From positions 1-50,281 of the forward strand of contig JAJZMK010000141.1 in the NCBI GenBank assembly GCA_021798275.1: 50,281 bases of DNA. Reading direction: 5' to 3'. This document shows, in pieces, positions 34,602 through 43,051 of the stretch. The translations under genes and the position numbers were made by a program. The stretch's first letter is position 1, and every line of letters begins with the position of its first letter. The notes under the pieces were generated by a model that did not search any database, was not told the DNA's origin, and worked only from the letters and a program-made list of their open reading frames with translations. The DNA comes from Actinomycetes bacterium (GTDB taxonomy: Bacteria; Actinomycetota; Acidimicrobiia; Acidimicrobiales; Bog-793).

Positions 34602-35531
34602 ATGTCTAGATCTCCTGGTGTAAAAGAGAGAAAAAAAGACACGAGAGATGCTTTGGTCAAGACTCTGTATGTCGATCTTGATCGCCTGGAGAGGGAAAAG
34701 CGATATTTGGATATGTCTCTCTTGGATTTAGAAGCTGAGCATGATGCGGGCGATCTAAACGAAGACGACTACGTGTTATTAAATGCCGATTATCGCTCCA
34801 GGTCAAATCGCTTATCGCTCCAGGTTAGGAAATTGCTGGAGCAAATAGAAGATCTCAGTGATCAGAAAAGCATATCCACTGATGAAAAGAAAAGCAGTAA
34901 CTCTTCGCCGGACGACTTTGATATCAGACGGACGCGGAGCAATATCAAACGTTTTCTCGGCAAAAGAACGACGAGAAGATACTTAGCAATAGCTCTGATC
35001 CTCTCTTTTGTGACAGCTCTGTCGGCGACGGCTTATTCCCTGGCCGATAATAGGCTTCCCGGTCAATTTGCCACCGGTTCCGTCAGTTTGACAAAACAGG
35101 CTTTGATCCGTCAGCAATTACTCCAGGCGCAGGTATTGGGTTCAGAGGGACGACTTCAGTCTGCCGTACAACTGTATGGGGAAGTCCTATCTGAATCGGG
35201 GAGAAATGTGACAGCTTTAGCTTATCAAGGTTGGTTGATCAGACTGATCGGAAAGACTAGTGGTTCGAGGAAATTGCTTATCACAGGCGACAGAGAGATA
35301 GCTAAAGCCGTTTTATATTCTCCCCAATACGCCAATGCTCATGCTTTCTACGCCATAGCCCTTCTTCAGGATTTTGCCGATACAAAAGGCGCCGTCTTGC
35401 AGTTGAACGACTTTTTACAAGATCAACCCAGCAGACAATTCCTCTCAGTCTTGGGTAAACAGATCGCCGATACATATCTCAAATTACATCTGACTGTTCC
35501 AAATAAACTCAAACAATTCGCCAGGCGATAA
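34602..35531 (+). CDS. ccmI: CcmI-like TPR protein of cytochrome c maturation
   Basis: A 309-residue protein with a cytosolic coiled-coil part (about residues 15-90; DLDRLEREKRYLDMSLLDLE, EAEHDAGDLNEDDY), a membrane helix (about 129-147) and an extracytoplasmic TPR-like helical domain (about 165-300; AQVLGSEGRLQSAVQLYGEVL). This matches CcmI, the apocytochrome c chaperone that feeds the CcmFH lyase, although the N-terminal part is longer than usual. GAAGGAA precedes the ATG. Its stop is only 4 bases from the stop of the convergent desulfurase gene. Confidence 0.8.
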   Translation: MSRSPGVKERKKDTRDALVKTLYVDLDRLEREKRYLDMSLLDLEAEHDAGDLNEDDYVLLNADYRSRSNRLSLQVRKLLEQIEDLSDQKSISTDEKKSSNSSPDDFDIRRTRSNIKRFLGKRTTRRYLAIALILSFVTALSATAYSLADNRLPGQFATGSVSLTKQALIRQQLLQAQVLGSEGRLQSAVQLYGEVLSESGRNVTALAYQGWLIRLIGKTSGSRKLLITGDREIAKAVLYSPQYANAHAFYAIALLQDFADTKGAVLQLNDFLQDQPSRQFLSVLGKQIADTYLKLHLTVPNKLKQFARR

Positions 35532-35535
35532 CCAG

Positions 35536-36708
35536 TCACGGTCTCCGATATTTATCGAGAGCTTGAGTCAGACAAAAAATAAAGTAATCTACATCTTCTT
35601 TTGAAGTGGTATCACCGAAGGAAATTCGCAACGACTGATCCCCGGAAAATCCCATGGACTCCAAAACCGCCGAGGGCTCTATCGCTTCAGCGGCACAGGC
35701 TGATCCGGAGTGGACGGCAATAGAGCGTCTGTCCAGTTCCCTCAAGATTGCTTCTCCGTTTACTCCTGGGGTTTTAAAGCAGATGATATGTTGAAGTTTA
35801 CTATCTTGAGCTCCGTAAACTTCCATGCCCGGTAGTAAATTAAGTTGTCTTAATGTATGAGAGTGCAATTTAGTAAAATGTTTTTCCCGTTTCTCGATTA
35901 AAATGGGGTCGGAGAGTTTTTCGCAGGCGGCAGCGAAACCGGCTATGGATAAAATATTTTCAAAACCCGCTCTCTTGCCGCGCTCCTGTGCTCCGCCAAG
36001 CAAAATTGGTTCTATTCTTTTATTTCTTTTCAATATAAGCGCCCCTGCCCCCGGTGGGCCACCCAATTTATGACTTGAGACGGATAAGAAATCTGCCCCG
36101 AGTTCTGCAAAATCTATCGGCAAATAGCCGGCTGCCATACAGGCGTCAAAATGAATAAAAACCCCGTATCTCTCACACAGGGCCGCTGCCTCTTTATAGG
36201 GCTGTATCGTTCCGACCTCGTGGTTGGCGATTTGGCAATGGACAAGTACAGGTTTTTGATCGCCGTCAAGCAGCTCTTTGAGATGAGCAAGGTCTATTTG
36301 CCCATATGGTGTGATGTTGATATTTACCACGTAGCCGTTTTGTCGGGCGGACTTCTTAACGGCTTGATGTTCTGCCTCGGACAGAGCACTGCTGTAATCT
36401 GTGCCGCCCTGCCGCCCACCTACGAGCCTCGCCCCTCTTGCAGCCATATTGATGGCCTCAGTCCCAGACGATGTAAAGATCACTTCGTTCGGCTTGGAGT
36501 TGAGAAAGAGAGCGACCTTTTCTCTCGCCGTCTCGATTTCCTCTCTGGAGATCAGAGCCTCTTGGTAGTTTCTTCCCGGGTCATAAAAAGTGTTTTTCTC
36601 GAGTAAGTCATGTATTTTATCGGCAGCTGCTTTACTGATCGGGCAGGAGGACGCGTAATCAAGGTAGAGTCTTTTAGATACACGGGGTGGGCTCGCTTCG
36701 CTCATCAT
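35536..36708 (-). CDS. Cysteine desulfurase (IscS/NifS family)
   Basis: A PLP enzyme that takes sulfur from cysteine for Fe-S clusters or tRNA thiolation. It shows LYLDYASSCPI at the start (the usual LD-x-A/N-AT is here YASSCP), VIFTSSGTEAINMA, the HCQIANHEVGTIQP substrate-site His/Asn, FHFDACMAAGYLPID, the PLP lysine in SVSSHKLGGPPGAGAL, and the catalytic cysteine in HSGSACAAEAIEPS. Length 390 is normal. Two ATGs in tandem follow AAGGAA; the second, at 36705, has the better spacing. It lies 86 bases downstream of the SufR-like regulator on the same strand. Confidence 0.93.
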   Translation of the reverse strand: MMSEASPPRVSKRLYLDYASSCPISKAAADKIHDLLEKNTFYDPGRNYQEALISREEIETAREKVALFLNSKPNEVIFTSSGTEAINMAARGARLVGGRQGGTDYSSALSEAEHQAVKKSARQNGYVVNINITPYGQIDLAHLKELLDGDQKPVLVHCQIANHEVGTIQPYKEAAALCERYGVFIHFDACMAAGYLPIDFAELGADFLSVSSHKLGGPPGAGALILKRNKRIEPILLGGAQERGKRAGFENILSIAGFAAACEKLSDPILIEKREKHFTKLHSHTLRQLNLLPGMEVYGAQDSKLQHIICFKTPGVNGEAILRELDRRSIAVHSGSACAAEAIEPSAVLESMGFSGDQSLRISFGDTTSKEDVDYFIFCLTQALDKYRRP

Positions 36709-36794
36709 TTCCTTGATCTAATTTTAGTTTTCAAGCCAGCCAATTTTTAATGTAGCTATCACCGTTTTTAGTCCCCGTGTTGACATATAAGTTT

Positions 36795-37631
36795 TTATGA
36801 GGTTTTTCCACAGGCCAAAGTAGAGCAGGATACGTCACCTCTGGCTTTTGAGGACATGGTAACCGGAGATGTGAGCTGTCCGCATAGTCCCGTCAGCATG
36901 CCTTCTACCAGAGCCTTGTCGATAGCGCATAATGCCGGTGTTTCAGCCGCCAGGGTGCCGAAAGGACACACATCCCTTATAATCTGTGTTCCGTTCCGAT
37001 CTTCTTTGGTGTGGGCGGAAAATCCAAGGGCGGTCAATGCATCAGCTATGGTGACCATCGCCGAGCGCAAAGAGCGCAGAGAATCTCCGACAGACATGTT
37101 GGCGGTTAGAGATTTGCCGTATTCAAGACCGACTTCGCGGGCGATAGATTCCACCACTTCGTTTTGGGTATAGTCTACGAGTTTTTTGAGCAACATCAAA
37201 AGAAGAGTATCTGGTTTATGGATAAACGCAGTTTGGTTGAGATTATGGGATTTTTTGTAAAGCTTTGACGGCCGTCCAGCTCCCGGAGCGTTGTGCTGTA
37301 GCGTAACCTCAAGGTATCCTCCGGCAAGTAGCTTTTCAAGATGATGTCTGGCGACGTTTGGATGCAGGTGAAAGACTTTGGCAACTTCCGCAGCCGTTTT
37401 CCCATCAGCGGCACTGATATATAGGTAGATTTCTCTTCGCGTTTGGTCTCCGAAAGCGGCAGTTATGGCTGAAACCGTGGCGGAGAAATCATCTAAGCCT
37501 TCGCGACTGTCACTTAAATCAAGTTCAACCCCTCCCAGATTGCGTAAGGGAGCTATGGGGGATTTTCTATTACTTATCATAGGCGAAAGATCATTTAAGT
37601 TTTCACGCGGTTTTAGATCTAAGTGCTCCAT
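36795..37631 (-). CDS. SufR-like Fe-S cluster-sensing transcriptional regulator
   Basis: A 278-residue regulator. A winged helix-turn-helix occupies about residues 55-125 (TRREIYLYISAADGKTAAEV, NVARHHLEKLLAGGYLEV, then GRPSKLYKKS, a wing motif of this family). The C-terminal domain has C222-x12-C235-x14-C250 plus C269 and C274, close to the C-x12-C-x13-C-x14-C cluster-binding spacing of SufR. SufR represses suf genes when it carries a [4Fe-4S] cluster. Neighbours, a cysteine desulfurase on the same strand and a divergent Mrp Fe-S carrier, support an Fe-S homeostasis role. The 47 N-terminal residues are extra. Confidence 0.82.
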   Translation of the reverse strand: MEHLDLKPRENLNDLSPMISNRKSPIAPLRNLGGVELDLSDSREGLDDFSATVSAITAAFGDQTRREIYLYISAADGKTAAEVAKVFHLHPNVARHHLEKLLAGGYLEVTLQHNAPGAGRPSKLYKKSHNLNQTAFIHKPDTLLLMLLKKLVDYTQNEVVESIAREVGLEYGKSLTANMSVGDSLRSLRSAMVTIADALTALGFSAHTKEDRNGTQIIRDVCPFGTLAAETPALCAIDKALVEGMLTGLCGQLTSPVTMSSKARGDVSCSTLACGKTS

Positions 37632-37757
37632 ATCAATAAGACTAGCGATTTTTTGGAGGCAAAGTGGCAGATAACGATCTCTATCGTGTCTTGAAGTAAA
37701 AGTAGCTAGCCATTCATTTTATGTATACATATATGAGATTTGTAGCGGTGCTTCTAA

Positions 37758-37785
37758 TCTATAAAATCTTTTTGTCTATAAAATC
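37758..37785. repeat. Short direct repeat in the sufR-like/mrp divergent region
   Basis: TCTATAAAATC occurs at 37758-37768 and again at 37775-37785, a 17-base period. A 10-bp palindrome ATGTATACAT lies at 37721-37730. Both could serve regulators or overlap promoter elements of the divergent genes; no function is shown. Confidence 0.35.
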
Positions 37786-37872
37786 CCTGTTGCAAGACGA
37801 AGTAGGTAACTTGTTTATGAAAAACCAGATACCGGTTCGAAAATACGCCTGTTGAAGGTTTTGAGATAGGAT

Positions 37873-37891
37873 GAAAACGAAAATCATTTTC
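37873..37891. promoter_or_regulatory. Fur-box-like sequence upstream of mrp
   Basis: GAAAACGAAAATCATTTTC matches the 19-bp Fur consensus GATAATGATAATCATTATC at 15 of 19 positions when aligned by eye. It ends 4 bases before the AAGGAAGG ribosome site of mrp (37895-37902), so a bound repressor would block expression. Iron control of an Fe-S carrier gene is plausible, but the site is unverified and the mismatches are in the AT-rich positions. Confidence 0.5.
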
Positions 37892-37907
37892 TCTAAGGAA
37901 GGTAGCG

Positions 37908-38990
37908 ATGGAAAATACAGACAGAGTCCCAGCTGAGATGGGAAATATCACAGATCCGCTTACGAAGAAGAAACTCTCTGCTTTGGGATATATTCATGCC
38001 TCAAGTGACGGTAGCGACAATCTGTCCGGTTGGGAATTGCACCTCCCTGTTTTGCAATACCCCTATCTGGAAGAGTTGATAGCAGATATCAAAAAAATAT
38101 TAAATCAACCAGAGCTTGAGATCGGGATAAAAGAGATGAACGAGGAGGAGATAAAAACTTTTGTCGAGACATTGAAAGCAGATAATCTTTCGCTAATCGG
38201 ATCCGATAAAGGTTCCATGACTCAAGTTGTAGCCGTGGCATCCGGTAAAGGAGGGGTAGGTAAGTCTTCCGTGACGGTGAACTTGGCTATTTCTTTGGCC
38301 AGAGCAGGCAAAAGTGTTGCGATTTTGGATGCCGATATATACGGTTTTTCCATACCTAGAATGCTCGGCGTTACTAAAAGTCCGATCGTCGTAGGCGGCC
38401 TTGTCATACCACCGGTCAGTTACGATGTCAGATGTATATCCATGGGGTTTTTTGTGGAAGAAGACGTAGCTATAGCCTGGCGAGGGCCTATGTTGCACAA
38501 AACGCTGGAGCAATTTGTCACGGAAGTCTATTTCGGTTCCCCTGATTACCTTTTGATCGACATGCCTCCCGGAACCGGAGACGTGGCTCTATCTATGAGT
38601 CAGCACCTTGGCAGCATGGAAGTTGTTATAGTCACCACCCCACAGCTATCGGCTCAAAAAGTGGCTCAAAGAGCCGGTGCGTTGGCGGAGCAATTGAAAC
38701 TACCTATCAAAGGTGTTATCGAAAACATGTCTTACTTTACCGCTGATGACGGCAAAAGATACGAGATATTCGGCTCCGGAGGAGGAAAGGACTTGGCGGA
38801 GAAATTTGATGTACCGCTGCTCGGCCAAATCCCGATCGTAATAAGTTCGGAGATGGGCTTAGACGAAGGATATCCGATGTCCGCCTGTCGCCCCGACTCT
38901 GAAGTCGCCGCCATTTACAAAGACATTGCCGCCGCTCTGATCACGATGAGGCCGAGGAAAATATATAAAAGTGAGCTGAAGGTAAACTGA
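37908..38990 (+). CDS. mrp: Mrp/ApbC family Fe-S cluster carrier ATPase
   Basis: A P-loop NTPase of 360 residues that carries or delivers [4Fe-4S] clusters. The deviant Walker A is ASGKGGVGKSSVTVNLA (about residues 109-125), followed by ILDADIYGFSIPRML and LIDMPPGTGDVALS. The first about 90 residues look like a diverged MIP18/DUF59 domain. The CxxC that bacterial Mrp proteins often have after ENMSYF is missing here (ENMSYFTADDGKRYEIFGSG), as I recall for other actinobacterial Mrp proteins. AAGGAAGG supports the ATG. It is divergent from the SufR-like gene, 276 bases away. Confidence 0.92.
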   Translation: MENTDRVPAEMGNITDPLTKKKLSALGYIHASSDGSDNLSGWELHLPVLQYPYLEELIADIKKILNQPELEIGIKEMNEEEIKTFVETLKADNLSLIGSDKGSMTQVVAVASGKGGVGKSSVTVNLAISLARAGKSVAILDADIYGFSIPRMLGVTKSPIVVGGLVIPPVSYDVRCISMGFFVEEDVAIAWRGPMLHKTLEQFVTEVYFGSPDYLLIDMPPGTGDVALSMSQHLGSMEVVIVTTPQLSAQKVAQRAGALAEQLKLPIKGVIENMSYFTADDGKRYEIFGSGGGKDLAEKFDVPLLGQIPIVISSEMGLDEGYPMSACRPDSEVAAIYKDIAAALITMRPRKIYKSELKVN

Positions 38991-39063
38991 TAGATAAAGA
39001 TGCTAAGTGATACAAAACGCGCTAAAAGTGGCAGAAATTAAAGATAAAGTTATATAAGGGGAT

Positions 39064-39106
39064 CCAATCGCAACTAATTGTCCTAAATGACGTTAGGGAT
39101 AATTGG
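39064..39106. repeat. Imperfect inverted repeat ahead of the GGDEF-EAL gene
   Basis: CTAATTGTCCTAA (39074-39086) and TTAGGGATAATTGG (39093-39106) form an imperfect dyad, with CCAAT at 39064-39068 matching the outer ATTGG. It ends about 22 bases before the AGGAGG ribosome site and may be an operator; no regulator is assigned. Confidence 0.3.
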
Positions 39107-39141
39107 CCATATTTCTATATAGGAGATAGGAGGTGGTTTAG

Positions 39142-42100
39142 ATGCGCGGTAAATCAATCGGTATCTTATCTCCTCTGTTGGCGGGATCTTTTTTTGGCGG
39201 GATACTTTCCGGCGTATCATCAGCTGCACTGCTGGCCAGAAGAGATCTGATAGCTTTCCAGACACTGGACGGTTCCGTCGAGACCTATTTCGGAGGTAAC
39301 CCTTCTTTCGACGATCATGTGGGGTGGTCCAGGGTCGACGGTTTTATAGTCGTTATCAACGCCGTTGACGAAGTCTATTTACAGTCTATTTTAGACAGCG
39401 GTCGACCCGTCGTGTTGGTAAGTACGGAATCAGATGTCGTAACCTGTCCTTCCGTACAGGCCGATAACGCCGGAGGAGTTTATCAAGCGGTGACTCACCT
39501 CATCGAGCACGGGCATAGCAAAATTGCTTTCGCCGGCTGGATGGGCCAAATTGACATTAGAGAGCGGTTTGAGGGCTACAAAAAAGCCCTTTTTGACCAC
39601 AACATTGCCTTCAGGGAAGATCTTTTTTACGATACCGGTGACAACATAGAGTCAGGCGGAGAAGAAGCCGCAAAGAGCATGCTGCAAGCGGGGCTGCCTT
39701 CCACGGCTGTTATTTGCGGAAATGACTATAACGCCGTAGGAATGATGAGGGTCTTGCGGGCAGCAGGGAAAAAACTTCCCGAAGATCAAGCCATTATAGG
39801 GTTTGACGATACCGATATAGCGGGAGTTTTAGACCCTCCGCTCACCAGTGTCAGCCAGCGGTTTGATCTGATCGGGAAAAGAGCCGTTGAGATTATCTTG
39901 TCGATGCTGGACTCCAAAAAAGTCGATCCTATTACCTACAGAGTGCCGACAGAACTAATTGTTAGGGCTTCCTGTGGGTGTTCTCCGAGGGCGCTACGTT
40001 TGCGGAATGAATCTTTCTATGAATTGCCGGAGAATTCCGAGACGGAACCCAACCAATATCTGAGAGATAAATTATCAGAAATACTCCAGGTCACGGAAGC
40101 AGATTATCGCCGTGAAATGTTGGGCGAGGTCGTAGCGGAAATAGCATCCGCTCTTGGCAAGTATACTTCGCATGAATCACCAAGGCTAACAGGTACTCAA
40201 TTGGCAGACTCCATTGCCAAATTGCATCCCGACTGGGAAGCGGTGGTGCCTACCGCTGAATCAATACGACATTATCTGACCCTTTTTATAAAAAATTCCA
40301 ATTTAGGCGACAATTTTTTACCACCGACAAAGCAGAGCGAGATGGTCGCCGAACTCGTGATAGCGCTGTCATATATTGTCATAACGGAAATGAGTGAAAT
40401 AGCTAATGATCTACAGGTGACACTCAGAAACGAGTATTTCATCAGTATGGATTTACTGCGCAGTCACGAGATCGATCCGCGTTCTCTCGGCTGGCTGGTG
40501 AGAACCTCTACCGGTACGGGTCTGCTTGGTCTATGGCCAGATACCGTCAATGAGAAAAATGTACAGAGTTTAGCCAGAAAAAAACCGGATGTAAAAACCA
40601 GAAGGGGAGAGCAGTCGCGTTCGATTCTGGAACTTACAAGTTCATATACGGGGAGCCTGTATCCGGATTTACCTCACCCAAAGCGAGTAGCAATTGAGGA
40701 ATTCCCTCCCATCAATTTAATCAAGCGTGCAAAACTTGACCAAAACGAAATAACTTTTGTCCTCCCGGTCAGGACAAGCACAAGAGATTTCGGGTTTTTA
40801 TCGGTCGTGGGGCCGGTGGAGACCATTACCGTTACGGGCCGAGACGTCTATTTCCAGTGGGCCGCACTCCTTGGTGTAGCTCTTGAGCATGAAGAAATGC
40901 TGGAGTCACTACGAAGGCAACGAGAAGACCTTTCCCGTCTTTATGACCGTGAAAAAAGCCTGGTGGAGGAAATTAAAAAAAGTGAAGAGAGATATGCATT
41001 GGCTGCCAGTGCCGCCAATGACGGTCTTTGGGACTGGGATATCTCAAGCGGTGTAATTTACTATTCCGATCGATGGAAAGAGATGCTCGGTTACAAAGAT
41101 CAGGAAATAGGACAAGATCTTGACGGTTGGATTAATTTAGTCCATGAAGACGATATAGGAACTCTGCGCGAGAAATTGGATCTATGTCTTTCAGGTAGTG
41201 CGGCTTCGATCGAATATGAGCACAGAATATTGAATGCTTACGGACAGTACAGATGGGTATTGTGTAGGGCATTGGCGGTACCCGGCGGAGGCCAACCGGC
41301 GGCGAGACTGGTAGGTTCCTTTACCGATATTACCCTACAAAAGGAATTGGAGGCGCAATTACGCCACGATGCGCTTTATGACAGCCTAACCGGTCTTCCC
41401 AACAGGGTCCATTTTTTGAATGTGCTTTCCGAGGCTATTGAAGATGCCAAAGAAGAAGCGGCACTTGGATTTGCCGTTCTGTTTTTGGATTTGGATGGCT
41501 TCAAACTGGTCAATGACAGTTTGGGTCATTATTTTGGAGACCTGTTATTAAAAGAAGCTTCAGCGAGGATTTTATCTCAGTTGAGGAAAGTGGATATGGC
41601 GGCCCGCCTCGGTGGCGACGAATTCGTGATTTTGCTCAGAGAAGTCAATGACGAAGAGGACGTTACCTCATTTGTTAAGCGACTGCAGGAGTTTATTGCC
41701 TTTCCTTACGAACTGGAAAATAAAACCGTAGTGGTGACGGCGACCGTTGGGATAGCTCCCAGTCCGAACGGCTATAAATCGGCCGAAGACATGCTGAGAG
41801 ACGCCGATATAGCTATGTATCAAGCTAAATACCAAGACAAGGGTTCGCTGGCTACTTTTAATCAATCCATGAGGGAAGATGTACTAGCCAGGTTACAGAT
41901 GGATACAGATTTACGGATGGCGCTGCAAAATAATGAGATTGTCAATTACTACCAACCTGTATTTGATATGCGTTCGCATCAGATAATAGCTTTGGAATCT
42001 TTGGCCCGCTGGCATCACCAAGGAAAAGGTATAGAATTGCCGGACACTTTCCTACCTGTTTCGATTGACTCCGGTTTTGTCATCGCCATGGGTTCTCAGT

Positions 42101-42714
42101 TGCGTAAAGAAGCCATAGAGCATTTCTGCAGGTGGCAGGATGGAAATATTTTATCTCCAGATGTGAAATTATCGTTCAATATTTCAGGCAGAGAATTCTG
42201 GCACAAAGGCTTTGTGGAAGAAATGACTAGGCTTGTTGATGAATTGCACTGCGAGCGACTGTTGTCTTTGGAAGTTATCGAAAGTGTATTAATGCGCAAT
42301 TACTCAGAAGCTTCGTATATTTTAGAGCGGCTTTCTGATTTAGGTATAGAGATTATCATTGACGATTTTGGTGTCGGGTATTCTTCTCTCGAAATGTTGA
42401 ATAAATTGCCGATTCAGGCATTGAAGATAGATCGCTCGTTTATTAGGTCCATGGGCGAGAAGAATAATAATATGCAACTGATCAGAGCAGTTATAGCTCT
42501 TGGCGAAGAAATGAATTGGAAAGTTATAGCTGAAGGCGTGGAAACAGATATCCAAGAGCACAGGCTATTGGAGTTGGGGTGTCATTTCGGACAGGGATTT
42601 CGCTTCGCCAACCCTCTTGGGGAAAATGAATTCGAAGCCTTCCTTGCCGGAGATTTGTCTAAAATGAATTTCGGTGAGCTAACCAAAGAACCATCTATTG
42701 AAAACCCGCATTAA
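39142..42714 (+). CDS. LacI-type sensor / GAF-like / PAS / GGDEF / EAL cyclic-di-GMP protein
   Basis: A 1190-residue protein without signal peptide or membrane helix. Residues about 5-285 form a LacI/PBP-I-like ligand domain (QADNAGGVYQAVTHLIEHGH, FAGWMGQIDIRERFEGYKKA, IIGFDDTDIAGVLDPPLTSV) with no DNA-binding helix-turn-helix. A helical region of unknown type (about 300-465), a GAF-like region (about 470-600) and a coiled coil follow, then PAS (about 619-735). GGDEF is intact (RLGGDEF near 821) with an RxxD inhibition site (RKVD). The EAL domain (about 923-1163) has ESLARW, FNISG, LEVIES, DDFGVG, LKID and AEGVE, so the catalytic residues are kept although Ala of EAL is Ser. AGGAGG precedes the ATG. 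Confidence 0.92.
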   Translation: MRGKSIGILSPLLAGSFFGGILSGVSSAALLARRDLIAFQTLDGSVETYFGGNPSFDDHVGWSRVDGFIVVINAVDEVYLQSILDSGRPVVLVSTESDVVTCPSVQADNAGGVYQAVTHLIEHGHSKIAFAGWMGQIDIRERFEGYKKALFDHNIAFREDLFYDTGDNIESGGEEAAKSMLQAGLPSTAVICGNDYNAVGMMRVLRAAGKKLPEDQAIIGFDDTDIAGVLDPPLTSVSQRFDLIGKRAVEIILSMLDSKKVDPITYRVPTELIVRASCGCSPRALRLRNESFYELPENSETEPNQYLRDKLSEILQVTEADYRREMLGEVVAEIASALGKYTSHESPRLTGTQLADSIAKLHPDWEAVVPTAESIRHYLTLFIKNSNLGDNFLPPTKQSEMVAELVIALSYIVITEMSEIANDLQVTLRNEYFISMDLLRSHEIDPRSLGWLVRTSTGTGLLGLWPDTVNEKNVQSLARKKPDVKTRRGEQSRSILELTSSYTGSLYPDLPHPKRVAIEEFPPINLIKRAKLDQNEITFVLPVRTSTRDFGFLSVVGPVETITVTGRDVYFQWAALLGVALEHEEMLESLRRQREDLSRLYDREKSLVEEIKKSEERYALAASAANDGLWDWDISSGVIYYSDRWKEMLGYKDQEIGQDLDGWINLVHEDDIGTLREKLDLCLSGSAASIEYEHRILNAYGQYRWVLCRALAVPGGGQPAARLVGSFTDITLQKELEAQLRHDALYDSLTGLPNRVHFLNVLSEAIEDAKEEAALGFAVLFLDLDGFKLVNDSLGHYFGDLLLKEASARILSQLRKVDMAARLGGDEFVILLREVNDEEDVTSFVKRLQEFIAFPYELENKTVVVTATVGIAPSPNGYKSAEDMLRDADIAMYQAKYQDKGSLATFNQSMREDVLARLQMDTDLRMALQNNEIVNYYQPVFDMRSHQIIALESLARWHHQGKGIELPDTFLPVSIDSGFVIAMGSQLRKEAIEHFCRWQDGNILSPDVKLSFNISGREFWHKGFVEEMTRLVDELHCERLLSLEVIESVLMRNYSEASYILERLSDLGIEIIIDDFGVGYSSLEMLNKLPIQALKIDRSFIRSMGEKNNNMQLIRAVIALGEEMNWKVIAEGVETDIQEHRLLELGCHFGQGFRFANPLGENEFEAFLAGDLSKMNFGELTKEPSIENPH

Positions 42715-43051
42715 TACATCAAAACCGGTGCGGTATAAGGTGCCGATTTTTCTGTATTTCTATGAGCTACCCCGGGCATCTGGAAAATTTGATAGAAGGT
42801 AAGACCATCTTGTCTTTGTCATGTCTGGGTAGGGATAGTAGTAGGGACAGAGCGTCTTTATCTTGATGATGCCAGTCTTGATTTAGAAAATGCTGAAAAC
42901 GGAAATATAAGTATCTGGGTGTATTGATATTTTATATATCAGGATCGGAAAAGACGGACTTTGCTCAGGGCGAGTTCTCTGGTAATCTCTATTACACCTT
43001 CGGTATATATTACTTATATAAAAAGAGACAGATATGTAATGAGGGAAGAGA
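42715..43051. other. Intergenic stretch before the dGTPase-like gene
   Basis: About 340 bases without a supported gene. A T-rich run (GATTTTTCTGTATTTCT) near 42748-42764 follows the GGDEF-EAL gene and may serve in termination, but no stable stem precedes it. ATATATCAGGAT near 42935 resembles part of the operator before the Nramp gene; the match is short and may be chance. Confidence 0.45.
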
